Origin: an uncultured Bacteroidales bacterium
Lineage (GTDB): Bacteria > Bacteroidota > Bacteroidia > Bacteroidales > Muribaculaceae
DNA length: 36,601 nt
Reading direction: 5' to 3'
Assembly: GCA_902772965.1 (NCBI GenBank)
Contig: CACYCT010000186.1
Span: forward strand, 1 to 36,601
Shown here: positions 8,177 to 16,529 of the stretch, piece after piece
Layout: the number at the start of each line of letters is the position of its first letter
How positions within the stretch are numbered: position 1 is the first letter of the stretch
Program-made: the position numbers and the translations under genes
Notes under the pieces: model-generated
Database searches by the model: none
What the model saw: only the letters and a program-made list of their open reading frames with translations
What the model was told of the DNA's origin: nothing

Positions 8177-9199
8177 ATGAATAACGTATTTGTATACTGC
8201 GAGACAGAAAATCGCACGGTGGCCGAAGTGTCGCAAGAACTGCTCACTAAAGGACGCAAACTGGCCGACGAATTAGGCGTTGAGCTCCACGCCGTGGTGG
8301 CCGGAACCGATATCCGGAACCATGTCGAAGACCAAATCCTGCCCTATGGCGTAGACAAACTGTTTGTCTTCGACGGCCCCGGACTGTTCCCCTACACCTC
8401 CGCCCCGCACACCGACATCCTCGTGACCCTCTTCCGCGAAGAACAACCGCAGATCTGCCTCATGGGGGCCACCGTAATCGGCCGCGACCTCGGGCCGCGC
8501 GTGTCCTCCTCGCTCACCAGCGGACTCACCGCCGACTGCACCCAACTTGAAATCGGCCCGTACGACGACTCCAAAACCGGACAGCACTACGACCAACTGC
8601 TCTACCAGATCCGACCCGCTTTCGGCGGCAACATCGTGGCCACCATCGTCAACCCCGACCACCGGCCGCAGATGGCAACCGTACGCTCGGGCGTGATGCA
8701 AAAAGCGATTTATGAGGGCTCAGCCCGACACGAGACAGTCTATCCCGATGTCACCAAATATGTAAGCGACGAGGCCTATGTCGTGAAAGTGCTCGACCGC
8801 CATGTCGAAGCCGCCAAGCACAACCTCAAAGGCGCTTCAATCGTAGTCGCCGGAGGGTATGGCGTGGGATCAAAAGAAGGATTCGACATGCTCTTCCAAC
8901 TCGCCCGCGAACTGCACGGCGAAGTCGGTGCCAGCCGCGCCGCCGTCGATGCCGGATGGGTTGACAACGACAGGCAAGTAGGCCAAACCGGCGTCACCGT
9001 ACACCCCAAAGTGTATATCGCCTGCGGCATCTCCGGACAGATCCAGCACATCGCCGGAATGCAGGATGCCGGAATCATCATCTCGATCAACACCGACCCC
9101 GACGCGCCCATCAACCGCATCGCCGACTATGTCATCACTGGCTCGGTCGAAGAAGTTGTGCCCAAGTTGATTAAGTATTACAAACAAAACAGCAAATGA
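8177..9199 (+). CDS. etfA: Electron transfer flavoprotein, alpha subunit
   Basis: 340 residues. The C-terminal FAD domain is clear: GASRAAVDAGW, then RQVGQTG, CGISGQIQH and INTDPDAPI, which bind the FAD that shuttles electrons. The N-terminal domain pairs with EtfB. It starts six bases after etfB and ends nine bases before the acyl-CoA dehydrogenase, consistent with one mRNA and stoichiometric production. Length is slightly above the minimal EtfA and shows no extra ferredoxin domain. Confidence 0.93.
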   Translation: MNNVFVYCETENRTVAEVSQELLTKGRKLADELGVELHAVVAGTDIRNHVEDQILPYGVDKLFVFDGPGLFPYTSAPHTDILVTLFREEQPQICLMGATVIGRDLGPRVSSSLTSGLTADCTQLEIGPYDDSKTGQHYDQLLYQIRPAFGGNIVATIVNPDHRPQMATVRSGVMQKAIYEGSARHETVYPDVTKYVSDEAYVVKVLDRHVEAAKHNLKGASIVVAGGYGVGSKEGFDMLFQLARELHGEVGASRAAVDAGWVDNDRQVGQTGVTVHPKVYIACGISGQIQHIAGMQDAGIIISINTDPDAPINRIADYVITGSVEEVVPKLIKYYKQNSK

Positions 9200-9208
9200 T
9201 TTTCCACC

Positions 9209-10912
9209 ATGGCCAACTATAACATTCCCGAAATCACCTTCCAACTCAATCACCCCCTGATGCGCCGCATCGTTGAGTTGCGAGAAAAAGGTTTCCAAGA
9301 TGCCGAAACCTATCCCGACGCTCCCGTTGACCACGACGACGCCATCGAAAACTACCGCCGCGTGATTGAAATCACCGCCGAAGTGGCAGCCGAAATCATC
9401 GAGCCTAACTCGGAAGACGTCGACCTTGAAGGACCACACCTGCAAGACGGACGTATGATTTACGCCTCGAAAACCTTCGAGAACCTCGACGCCACACGCA
9501 AAGCCGGACTGCACGGTGTGTCGATGCCCCGACGCTACGGCGGTCTGAACCTGCCCAACGTGGTGTTCTCCATGCTCAGCGAAATCATCTCCTCGGCCGA
9601 CGCCGGATTCCAGAACATATGGTCGCTCCAAAGTTGTATCGACACCTTATACGAGTTCGGCTCCGACGACCAGCGCGAGCGGTTCATTCCACGCGTGTGC
9701 GCCGGAGAATCGATGTCAATGGACCTCACCGAGCCGGATGCCGGAAGTGACCTGCAACGCGTCATGCTCCGCGCCACGCCCGACCCCGAAAACAACTGCT
9801 GGCGCCTCAACGGCGTGAAACGCTTCATCACCAACGGCGACAGCGACATCCACCTCGTGCTCGCACGCAGTGAGGAAGGCACCAAAGACGGACGCGGACT
9901 GTCGATGTTTATCTACGACAAGCGCGACGGCGGCGTAACCGTGCGCCACATTGAGCACAAACTGGGCATCCACGGCTCGCCAACGTGCGAACTCGTGTAC
10001 AAAAACGCACGCGCGGAACTCTGCGGAAGCACCCGCATGGGGCTCATTAAATATGTGATGGCCCTGATGAACGGCGCACGCCTCGGTATTGCCGCGCAAA
10101 GCGTCGGCGTGGAGCAGGAAGCCTACAACGAGGCACTCGCCTACGCCCGCGAACGCATGCAATTCGGAAAACACATCATCGAATTTCCCGCCGTGTTCGA
10201 CATGCTCTCGCGCATGAAAGCCAAACTCGACGCCGGACGCGCGCTGCTCTACCAAACCGCACGCTACGTTGACGTCTACAAAGCCCTTGAGGACATCGCA
10301 CGCGACCGCGCACTCACTCCCGAAGAGCGTCAGGAAATGAAACGCTACCAACGCATCGCCGACGCCTTCACACCGCTGGCAAAAGGCATGAACTCGGAAT
10401 ACGCCAACCAGAACGCCTACGACGCCATCTCGGTTCACGGCGGCTCAGGGTTCATCATGGAATACAAGTGCCAACGCCTCTACCGCGACGCGCGCATCTT
10501 CTCCATCTACGAAGGCACAACCCAACTCCAGGTGGTTGCCGCCGTGCGCTACATCACAAACGGCACGTACCTCTCCATCATTGAGGAAATGCTGCAAAAC
10601 GAAGTCGCAGAGCAGTTTAAGCCGCTTAAAGAACGCGTAGCACACCTCGTTGACCTTCTTCGCGAAGCCATCGATGCTGTCAAAGAAGCCGACGACCAGG
10701 ACACACACGACTTCCTCGCGCGACGCCTCTACGACATGACCGCCGAAATCATCATGGCCCTGCTCCTGCTCGACGACGCGACCCGAGACGCCGACCTGTT
10801 CGGCCGCAGCGCAGCCGTGTACATTCCCATGATTGAGGCCAACGTCATCGGACACCACGCTTACGTCAAAGCCTTCGACCCGTCCTGCCTGCAGGACTTC
10901 CGACAGGAATAA
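9209..10912 (+). CDS. Acyl-CoA dehydrogenase (long form)
   Basis: 567 residues, longer than the classic 380-400 because of a C-terminal helical extension after the catalytic core. It shows the FAD/substrate segment MDLTEPDAGSDLQ, the KLGIHGSPTCEL region, and YRDARIFSIYEGTTQLQ near the end of the core. Glu435 in IYEGT is the expected catalytic base of short- and branched-chain acyl-CoA dehydrogenases. It oxidises an acyl-CoA to the enoyl-CoA and passes electrons to the EtfAB encoded just upstream. The chain-length specificity is not evident. In anaerobic Bacteroidales the reaction may run toward the saturated product. A terminator follows 26 bases after the stop. Confidence 0.88.
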   Translation: MANYNIPEITFQLNHPLMRRIVELREKGFQDAETYPDAPVDHDDAIENYRRVIEITAEVAAEIIEPNSEDVDLEGPHLQDGRMIYASKTFENLDATRKAGLHGVSMPRRYGGLNLPNVVFSMLSEIISSADAGFQNIWSLQSCIDTLYEFGSDDQRERFIPRVCAGESMSMDLTEPDAGSDLQRVMLRATPDPENNCWRLNGVKRFITNGDSDIHLVLARSEEGTKDGRGLSMFIYDKRDGGVTVRHIEHKLGIHGSPTCELVYKNARAELCGSTRMGLIKYVMALMNGARLGIAAQSVGVEQEAYNEALAYARERMQFGKHIIEFPAVFDMLSRMKAKLDAGRALLYQTARYVDVYKALEDIARDRALTPEERQEMKRYQRIADAFTPLAKGMNSEYANQNAYDAISVHGGSGFIMEYKCQRLYRDARIFSIYEGTTQLQVVAAVRYITNGTYLSIIEEMLQNEVAEQFKPLKERVAHLVDLLREAIDAVKEADDQDTHDFLARRLYDMTAEIIMALLLLDDATRDADLFGRSAAVYIPMIEANVIGHHAYVKAFDPSCLQDFRQE

Positions 10913-10938
10913 ACACGCCACAAAATAAGAAATTTTCC

Positions 10939-10977
10939 AAGCGTAGCGTTTCCGGCACAAGAAATGCTACGCTTTTT
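10939..10977 (+). terminator. Intrinsic terminator of the etf operon
   Basis: A 14-bp stem with one G-T wobble (10939-10952 with 10961-10974, AAGCGTAGCGTTTC) closes an 8-base loop and continues into TTTTT. Confidence 0.88.
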
Positions 10978-11004
10978 GCAAGTAACGTACAAAAACCATA
11001 AACT

Positions 11005-11379
11005 ATGAAGACATTAGGAAACATTATCTGGGTCTTGTTCGGAGGCTTTGCCATAGCCATCGAATACTTCTTTGGAGGCTTGGCGATGATGCTCACCATC
11101 ATCGGTATACCCTTCGGGCTGCAAAGCATGAAGTTAGGCATACTCGCCCTGTGGCCTTTCGGCTCCCGCGTGCAGCAAAAAGAGCACACCGGAGGGTGCC
11201 TGAATATGGTGATGAACGTGATATGGTTCTTTGTGGGTGGCGTATGGATATGGATCAGCCACATCTTGTTCGGCCTTCTGTTTTTCATCACCATTATCGG
11301 AGCGCCATTCGGGAAAATGCACTTCCGGTTAGCCAAACTCGCCCTCTCGCCATTCGGAAAAGAAGTGGTGAGTAAATAA
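11005..11379 (+). CDS. YccF-family inner-membrane protein
   Basis: 124 residues built as two tandem copies of the YccF (DUF307) domain. Each copy has a NIIW or NVIW start, a long hydrophobic helix, TIIG-(I/A)-PFG and a closing (W/S)PFG. The first copy covers about 1-55, the second about 66-119. Members are small inner-membrane proteins of unknown function. No promoter was found in the 27 bases between the preceding terminator and the ATG, so expression may depend on read-through. A strong terminator follows about 95 bases after the stop. Confidence 0.85.
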   Translation: MKTLGNIIWVLFGGFAIAIEYFFGGLAMMLTIIGIPFGLQSMKLGILALWPFGSRVQQKEHTGGCLNMVMNVIWFFVGGVWIWISHILFGLLFFITIIGAPFGKMHFRLAKLALSPFGKEVVSK

Positions 11380-11474
11380 ACGGAACACTCCGAACGCAAT
11401 GAGGGAGTGTCATAATTCCGGCGCACCCTCGTTCAGGTGCCTTTCGTACAACTGACTACGCTGAACGTACATCG

Positions 11475-11512
11475 GCGGCATTTCTCACAAACGCGAGAAA
11501 TGCCGCTTTTTT
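11475..11512 (+). terminator. Intrinsic terminator facing the dGTPase gene end
   Basis: A perfect 12-bp stem (11475-11486 with 11495-11506, GCGGCATTTCTC), 8-base loop and a TTTTTT tail. A weaker hairpin (ACACTCC/GGAGTGT, 11385-11410) lies upstream, directly after the YccF gene. Confidence 0.88.
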
Positions 11513-11526
11513 GCAGCCCAATTGGA

Positions 11527-12852
11527 CTAAACACTCGGAATGGAGATACCGTCGAGTTGGCGATACAGATTCAGGGCGTACACGTCTGTCATGGCGCTGA
11601 TGTGGTCGAGCACGGCTTGGATTTTCTCGAAAGTGCCGGGCGCGTGAACGTCGTACTGCTCTGGGAACTTGTTGAGCAACAACTGCGAATAGTTCCGCTC
11701 CGGATGAAGCACGGCGCCGATGAGCTTGTCAAGAAGCAGATTGATGATCCGATTGCCCGCCAAGTCGACATCAACCACATATGAGGCCCGGTAAAGCCGG
11801 TCGTAAGCGAGGGCGGAACATCGCTGATAGCCCTGCGCGGCAAGGGGTGAGACGTGCTCGATGAGCGTGCCGGAGAACGTGCCGAAAAGAATCTCGTCTT
11901 CGTGCTCCACAAAAGTCTGGGCACACTCACGCACAAGCAACCCGATGACGCACGAACGCAAGTATCCCACTTTCTCGTTCGGGTCGGCCACGGAGTTCAT
12001 CACCCGCTCTATATGCTCGCGGCGGTCACCCTCAAAGAAAGACAAGAGTAATTGCAGGGTCCGGTCGGTGCTGATGATTTTCAGTTTGTGGCCGTCTTCG
12101 ATGTCCATCACTTGATAGCAGATGTCATCGGCGGCCTCGACGAGATACACCAGCGGGTGGCGGGCGTATCGCTCCGGACCGAGACGGATCATACCCAACT
12201 CGGATGCGATAAACTCAAAGGTTTCGCGCTCGGTGGTGAAGAATCCGAATTTTCCTCCATCGTGCGCGTACGATGATGCCCACGGATATTTCACAATCGA
12301 GGCCAACGTGGAGTAGGTCATCGCGAATCCTCCCGGCCGGCGACCTTTGAATTGGTGAACCAGCGTGCGGAATGAATTGGCGTTGCCCTCGAAACGCGTC
12401 AGGTCGGCCCATTGCGCATCATTAAACAACGGTCTAAGTTCCAATCCGTTACCCTCCGTAAAATAGGCTCCGATCGTTTTCTCTCCCGAATGGCCGAAAG
12501 GGGGATTACCCAAGTCGTGGGCCAGGCAGGCCGCGGCTACAATCTCACCCATATCAAGCAACTTGCCCACCCACGGCTCACCCGCGTATCGCTCACGGAG
12601 CGACAAAGCGATCTCGCGGGCCAGAGACTTACCGACACTGGAAACTTCCAAACTGTGGGTCAGCCGGTTGTGAACAAAAATGCTACCGGGCAAAGGAAAC
12701 ACCTGCGTTTTGTTCTGCAACCGCCGAAAGGGTGAAGAAAATACAAGGCGGTCGTAGTCGCGCTCAAAGTCGGAGCGCACACCGGTCTTGTCTTCATGAT
12801 AATGTTCCAAGCCCAATCGCTTGTCGCATATCAATCGGTTCCAATTCATCAT
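11527..12852 (-). CDS. dgt: Deoxyguanosinetriphosphate triphosphohydrolase-like protein (HD domain)
   Basis: 441 residues from the ATG at 12852. The longer in-frame extension to 12966 would overlap the upstream DPP IV gene and adds unconserved residues; the next in-frame ATG (12849) is equally possible. HD-superfamily metal ligands are present: His66 in RLTHS, His112-Asp113 in LAHDLGNPPFGHSGE, and an Asp in the ADDICY motif. The FRRLQNKTQV segment near residues 42-51 is typical of dGTPases. The enzyme cleaves dNTPs, mainly dGTP, to the nucleoside and tripolyphosphate in the cytoplasm, affecting nucleotide pools. It is the last gene of a minus-strand run. The substrate range is inferred. Confidence 0.88.
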   Translation of the reverse strand: MMNWNRLICDKRLGLEHYHEDKTGVRSDFERDYDRLVFSSPFRRLQNKTQVFPLPGSIFVHNRLTHSLEVSSVGKSLAREIALSLRERYAGEPWVGKLLDMGEIVAAACLAHDLGNPPFGHSGEKTIGAYFTEGNGLELRPLFNDAQWADLTRFEGNANSFRTLVHQFKGRRPGGFAMTYSTLASIVKYPWASSYAHDGGKFGFFTTERETFEFIASELGMIRLGPERYARHPLVYLVEAADDICYQVMDIEDGHKLKIISTDRTLQLLLSFFEGDRREHIERVMNSVADPNEKVGYLRSCVIGLLVRECAQTFVEHEDEILFGTFSGTLIEHVSPLAAQGYQRCSALAYDRLYRASYVVDVDLAGNRIINLLLDKLIGAVLHPERNYSQLLLNKFPEQYDVHAPGTFEKIQAVLDHISAMTDVYALNLYRQLDGISIPSV

Positions 12853-12901
12853 GGTTAAGGTAGTATAAATGGGGGCACTTGTCTGGCGTTGACAAGCATT
12901 G

Positions 12902-15091
12902 TCATTGTTTGAGTTTACGGTCGAAGAAGTTAAGCACGCGTTGGTAGAGCGGTTCGCGAACGCCACAACCGTTGATGGAGTGGTTCATATTGGGGTAAAC
13001 CATCATCTCAAACTGGCTGCCGCGGCCGTGGAGTTTCGCGATGTACTGCATAGCGTTGATAACGTGCACGTTGTCGTCTGCGCTGCCGAACATGATCAAC
13101 AGGTCGCCCTTGAGGTTATCAACCTTGTCGAGTGGCGCGCTGGCGGCATATCCGTTGGGGTTCTTCTCGGGGGTGAGCATAAACCGCTCGGCGTAAACGG
13201 TGTCGTAGAATCGCCATGAAGTCACGGGGGCGATTGACACACCTGCGGCGTAATGGCTGTCGGGGTGTGACATGGCCATCAGCACCTCGTATCCGCCGAA
13301 ACTCCAGCCCCAGATACCGATTCGGTCGGCGTCGACCCAGGGTTGCGAGGCCATATATCGCGCGGCAGCAATCTGGTCGAGGGTCTCGTAATGTCCGAGG
13401 TTGAGGTATGTGACCGATTCGAAGGCTTTGCCTCGCCCGCCGGTGCCTCGCCCGTCAAAGCAGGCAACGATGTAGCCTTGCGTGGCGAAATAGTTCTCCC
13501 AATCCATCTTCCAGTTGTTGCGCACCTGTTGCGAACCCGGGCCGGAGTATTGCGACATGATCACAGGGTATTTCCGTGTGGGGTCGAAGTCTGTGGGTTT
13601 GATAATGAATCCGTTAATGGAATCACCGGCATCGTTCACGAAAGCGACAAACTGCCGCTGGGGCACGTTGGGGGCGGTGTATTTGGCGCGGTAGGTATCG
13701 TTGGTTTCGAGTTGACGCACAAGGGCTTGCTTGCGGTCGGTTCGGCAAACGGAGTACTGCGTGGGAGTTTGCGCGTTGCTGAATGTGTGGATATAATAGG
13801 TGTAGTCGGCGCTGAAAGCGGCGGAGTTGGTTCCCGAGGTGGCGGCCACGGGCTGCATGCGCGCGCGGTTGTCGGTCCGCATCACAACGCGGTTGAGCGG
13901 TCCGTCGGTGGCTTGATAGTAGTAATGTCCGCGGCGGGCGTCGTAGCCGTAGAAGGCGGTGACGGGTTGTTTTCCCGACGTGAGCGCGCCAAGAAGTTTG
14001 CCGTCGAGGGAATAACGGTAGAGTTGGCAGTATCCCGAGCGCTCACTGGGAATAACAAAGGTGTCGTCAAAATAGGCCACGTTGCGCGCCATCTCGGAGT
14101 CAATCCATGTGGTGGACTGTTCCTGATACACCTGTGTGGCTTGACCGCTGGCGGGGTTGACGCGGTAGATGCGCAGGTCGTTCTGGTCGCGGTTCAGGGT
14201 CATCACCATCAGTGCGTCGGGCCGTCCGGCGTAGGCGATGTGCGGCACATAGTCTTCGGCTGTGATGGGCAGGCTCATTCGGCTGAGCGAACCGGTGGCA
14301 AGGTTGTAACTATGCACGCTCACGATGGCGTTGGGCTGCCCCGCAACGGGGTATTTGTAGTCGTATGAACCCGGATACAGTGCATAGTCGGCGTTCGGGT
14401 GGCAGTCGCCTTCGTAGAGGGTCATCGAGTACATCGGCACGTTGGTTTCGTCCCAGCGGATAAAGGAGAGGGTCTGTCCGTCGGGACTCCAGGCGAAGGA
14501 GTTGATGATTCCGAATTCTTCCTGATACACCCAGTCGGGCACGGCGTTTATTATTTTGTTGATTTCGCCGTCGGTGGTGACTTGCGTTTGTCGTCCGCTG
14601 ACAAGGTCGGCGATATAGACGTTGTTTTGGCTGACGTATGCCACATGTTTCCCATCGGGCGAGAGGGTGGCGATTTCCTCGTTGGGCCGCTCGGAGAGGG
14701 GTTTGAGGGTTTTGTCGGCGCGATTATAGATGTAGTAGTTCGCGCGGAAGGAGTGTCGGTAGATGGGTTGCGAGGCGGTATGGAGGAGAATCCGGCTCTC
14801 GTCGCGGCTCATCTCATACCCGTCCCAGCGGCGCACTCCGGCGGAGGCCATCACGGCACTGTCAAGCACCACGGCCTCGCGCTCGCCGGTGGCGTAACCG
14901 GAGCGGACAATGGTGCGGCCGCGGTCAATGAGTTGGTAGTAACTTTTTCCGTTGGCGGCGGGTTTCACGGCTCCGATACCTCGGGGCGAAACGGGCGAGA
15001 GAACGAAGTCGCTCAGTCGCAAGTCGGTCTGCGCCTCCGCGCCGAGGGCGAGGGCAAGCAGACAGAGCAGGGTGAGTGGGGTTTTCATCAA
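12902..15091 (-). CDS. Secreted dipeptidyl peptidase IV (S9 family)
   Basis: 729 residues with a signal peptide (about 1-20, ending AEA before Gln), so periplasmic or outer-membrane associated. The N-terminal beta-propeller includes DWVYQEEF, whose Glu191-Glu192 anchors the free N-terminus of the peptide substrate. The C-terminal alpha/beta-hydrolase has the triad Ser597 in GWSFGGY, Asp672 in SADDN and His704 in NMNHS. It removes X-Pro (or X-Ala) dipeptides from peptide N-termini, feeding peptide catabolism. The length matches bacterial DPP IV. A 21-base gap links it to the lipoprotein gene upstream, and 49 bases separate it from the dGTPase start. Confidence 0.92.
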   Translation of the reverse strand: MMKTPLTLLCLLALALGAEAQTDLRLSDFVLSPVSPRGIGAVKPAANGKSYYQLIDRGRTIVRSGYATGEREAVVLDSAVMASAGVRRWDGYEMSRDESRILLHTASQPIYRHSFRANYYIYNRADKTLKPLSERPNEEIATLSPDGKHVAYVSQNNVYIADLVSGRQTQVTTDGEINKIINAVPDWVYQEEFGIINSFAWSPDGQTLSFIRWDETNVPMYSMTLYEGDCHPNADYALYPGSYDYKYPVAGQPNAIVSVHSYNLATGSLSRMSLPITAEDYVPHIAYAGRPDALMVMTLNRDQNDLRIYRVNPASGQATQVYQEQSTTWIDSEMARNVAYFDDTFVIPSERSGYCQLYRYSLDGKLLGALTSGKQPVTAFYGYDARRGHYYYQATDGPLNRVVMRTDNRARMQPVAATSGTNSAAFSADYTYYIHTFSNAQTPTQYSVCRTDRKQALVRQLETNDTYRAKYTAPNVPQRQFVAFVNDAGDSINGFIIKPTDFDPTRKYPVIMSQYSGPGSQQVRNNWKMDWENYFATQGYIVACFDGRGTGGRGKAFESVTYLNLGHYETLDQIAAARYMASQPWVDADRIGIWGWSFGGYEVLMAMSHPDSHYAAGVSIAPVTSWRFYDTVYAERFMLTPEKNPNGYAASAPLDKVDNLKGDLLIMFGSADDNVHVINAMQYIAKLHGRGSQFEMMVYPNMNHSINGCGVREPLYQRVLNFFDRKLKQ

Positions 15092-15112
15092 TATCGGTTC
15101 TTTTTCGGTGTA

Positions 15113-15598
15113 TTATCTGGATATTTCCGTTCGATTTTCGAACAGGCAGGAGTCGAGGAGGGTGCAGATTTCCTGCAAACCGTTGTCGTCGGGCCAGGCC
15201 ATGTGCCCGCCCGAGTTGAGCGAGAACTCGTTGTCGTAAATGGCCGAGTAGTGCCATTGCTCGCCATCGAGCACTTCGAAGCGCGGCTGGTAGCTGTTTT
15301 TATAGTCTTGCATACGGTGTTCCACAATAATTCGTGCCACCTGGCCGAGTATGGCACTGTCGAGTGTGACTTTTCCGGGCACCGGGGCCGACATGCCGGT
15401 GCTCGAGAGCGACACTTGCCCGTTGTCGAGCAATTTGAGGCGATACTCTTGTATGGGCTCAACGGTGGTTCCGCTCACAACGTAGTTGAACTCGATGAGG
15501 CGTCCCGTAGGCGGGGGATTCTTCGGCCCCCGACACCGGCATGCGGCCATGGCAATGGCTATGATGAACACGGCGGCGATGATGATGGCGGTGCGCAT
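15113..15598 (-). CDS. Small putative lipoprotein of unknown function
   Basis: 161 residues. The N-terminus is a hydrophobic signal (IIIAAVFIIAIAMAAC) ending in Cys20, which could be lipidated; a second Cys follows at 22. The mature part has beta-strand stretches (LIEFNYVVSG, EYRLKLLDNGQVSLS) and a QWHYSAIYDNEFSLNSGGHM segment, with no motif I recognise. The gene sits 49 bases after the secreted protein gene and 21 bases before DPP IV on the same strand, so it is probably cotranscribed. A periplasm-facing lipoprotein anchored in the inner or outer membrane is inferred. Confidence 0.6.
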   Translation of the reverse strand: MRTAIIIAAVFIIAIAMAACRCRGPKNPPPTGRLIEFNYVVSGTTVEPIQEYRLKLLDNGQVSLSSTGMSAPVPGKVTLDSAILGQVARIIVEHRMQDYKNSYQPRFEVLDGEQWHYSAIYDNEFSLNSGGHMAWPDDNGLQEICTLLDSCLFENRTEISR

Positions 15599-15647
15599 AA
15601 TCAGATGTGTTTGGGTGATGGATAAGATTGTGGTCTGTGGCGGCGCG

Positions 15648-16466
15648 TCACTTCAATCCGGGCCAAGAGCCTTTGATTTTTTTGGGTTGCGTGTACATCG
15701 CGGGGCAGTTGCTGATAACGAAGTGGTCGGTTCCGTCGGGGCGCACAACTTCCACACCGCGCCAATTGGTGTCCCAGCCTTCACTGTCGATTTGCAGGTA
15801 TATCACAGTTCCGTCGAGCAGCTCGCTGTCCTGGTATTTGGTCACCGGATTGACGCGCACTTTGATTTTGTAGGGAAAATCGGGCGTGTAGGCATTGGTG
15901 TTTTTCGCTCCCACCATCAGGGCGGCGGCAAGATACGGACGCGCATAAGAGGCGTCTTCCACGTTCATCACCTCTTTGAGTTGCCGCAGCGTGGAGTTCA
16001 GGTTGGTGGACGTGTTGTTCAGTTCGAGCGCCTGTCGGCCGAGGTTGGGGTCCCGGCGGTACATCTCAAAGGCCATCACCTGAAGCGCCACAGCGCCTTG
16101 AGGCTCTTTCCCGAGAGTGGATTGGAGGGTCCGGAAGTCGGCTATCGTGGCGGGGATGCCGGTGAAGGTGATGGTGGAGTTCTGTGTCTTGTTCCACTTC
16201 TCGTGGTTGATGCGTCCGTTAATCTCATAGGTGAATCCACCCACGGAAGCCTGAACTTTGCTTTGGGCATCGCTTTTCTCGGGCGTCATCGAGGCCACTG
16301 TCTCTACCACGTCGCGCGGGTTGTTGACGGTTTGGTTCACTTTGCTCTCGATTTTCTGTTTCGCTTTCTGTTTGAGTCGGTTTCCGAGATTTCCGAATTG
16401 TGCCGAAGCGGCCACGGGAGTGAGCAGGAGCGCGGCAAGGGCGAGTAACTGAAGGGTTCGTTTCAT
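15648..16466 (-). CDS. Secreted protein of unknown function
   Basis: 272 residues with a Sec signal peptide (residues 1-23, ending ASA before Gln). A basic amphipathic stretch follows (NRLKQKAKQKIESKVNQTVN, 28-47), likely helical or coiled. The rest is alpha/beta, with a segment about 100-180 (ADFRTLQSTLG to AALMVG) rich in helices, then a strand-rich C-terminus that includes SEGWDTNWRGVEV. No catalytic motif is apparent, and I cannot name the family with confidence. It lies between the LRR gene (63 bases upstream) and the lipoprotein gene on the minus strand; no convincing promoter was found before it. Confidence 0.6.
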   Translation of the reverse strand: MKRTLQLLALAALLLTPVAASAQFGNLGNRLKQKAKQKIESKVNQTVNNPRDVVETVASMTPEKSDAQSKVQASVGGFTYEINGRINHEKWNKTQNSTITFTGIPATIADFRTLQSTLGKEPQGAVALQVMAFEMYRRDPNLGRQALELNNTSTNLNSTLRQLKEVMNVEDASYARPYLAAALMVGAKNTNAYTPDFPYKIKVRVNPVTKYQDSELLDGTVIYLQIDSEGWDTNWRGVEVVRPDGTDHFVISNCPAMYTQPKKIKGSWPGLK

Positions 16467-16529
16467 AGGTTAGTAGTTTTGGATTAGTATTGAAGTTAAT
16501 GTATATATTTAAGAGATTAAACCGCGGAA

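Noticed and set aside
12853..12966. Longer dGTPase start at 12966
   Set aside because: It would overlap the upstream DPP IV gene and encode residues that do not look like any dGTPase; the ATG at 12852 gives a clean start.
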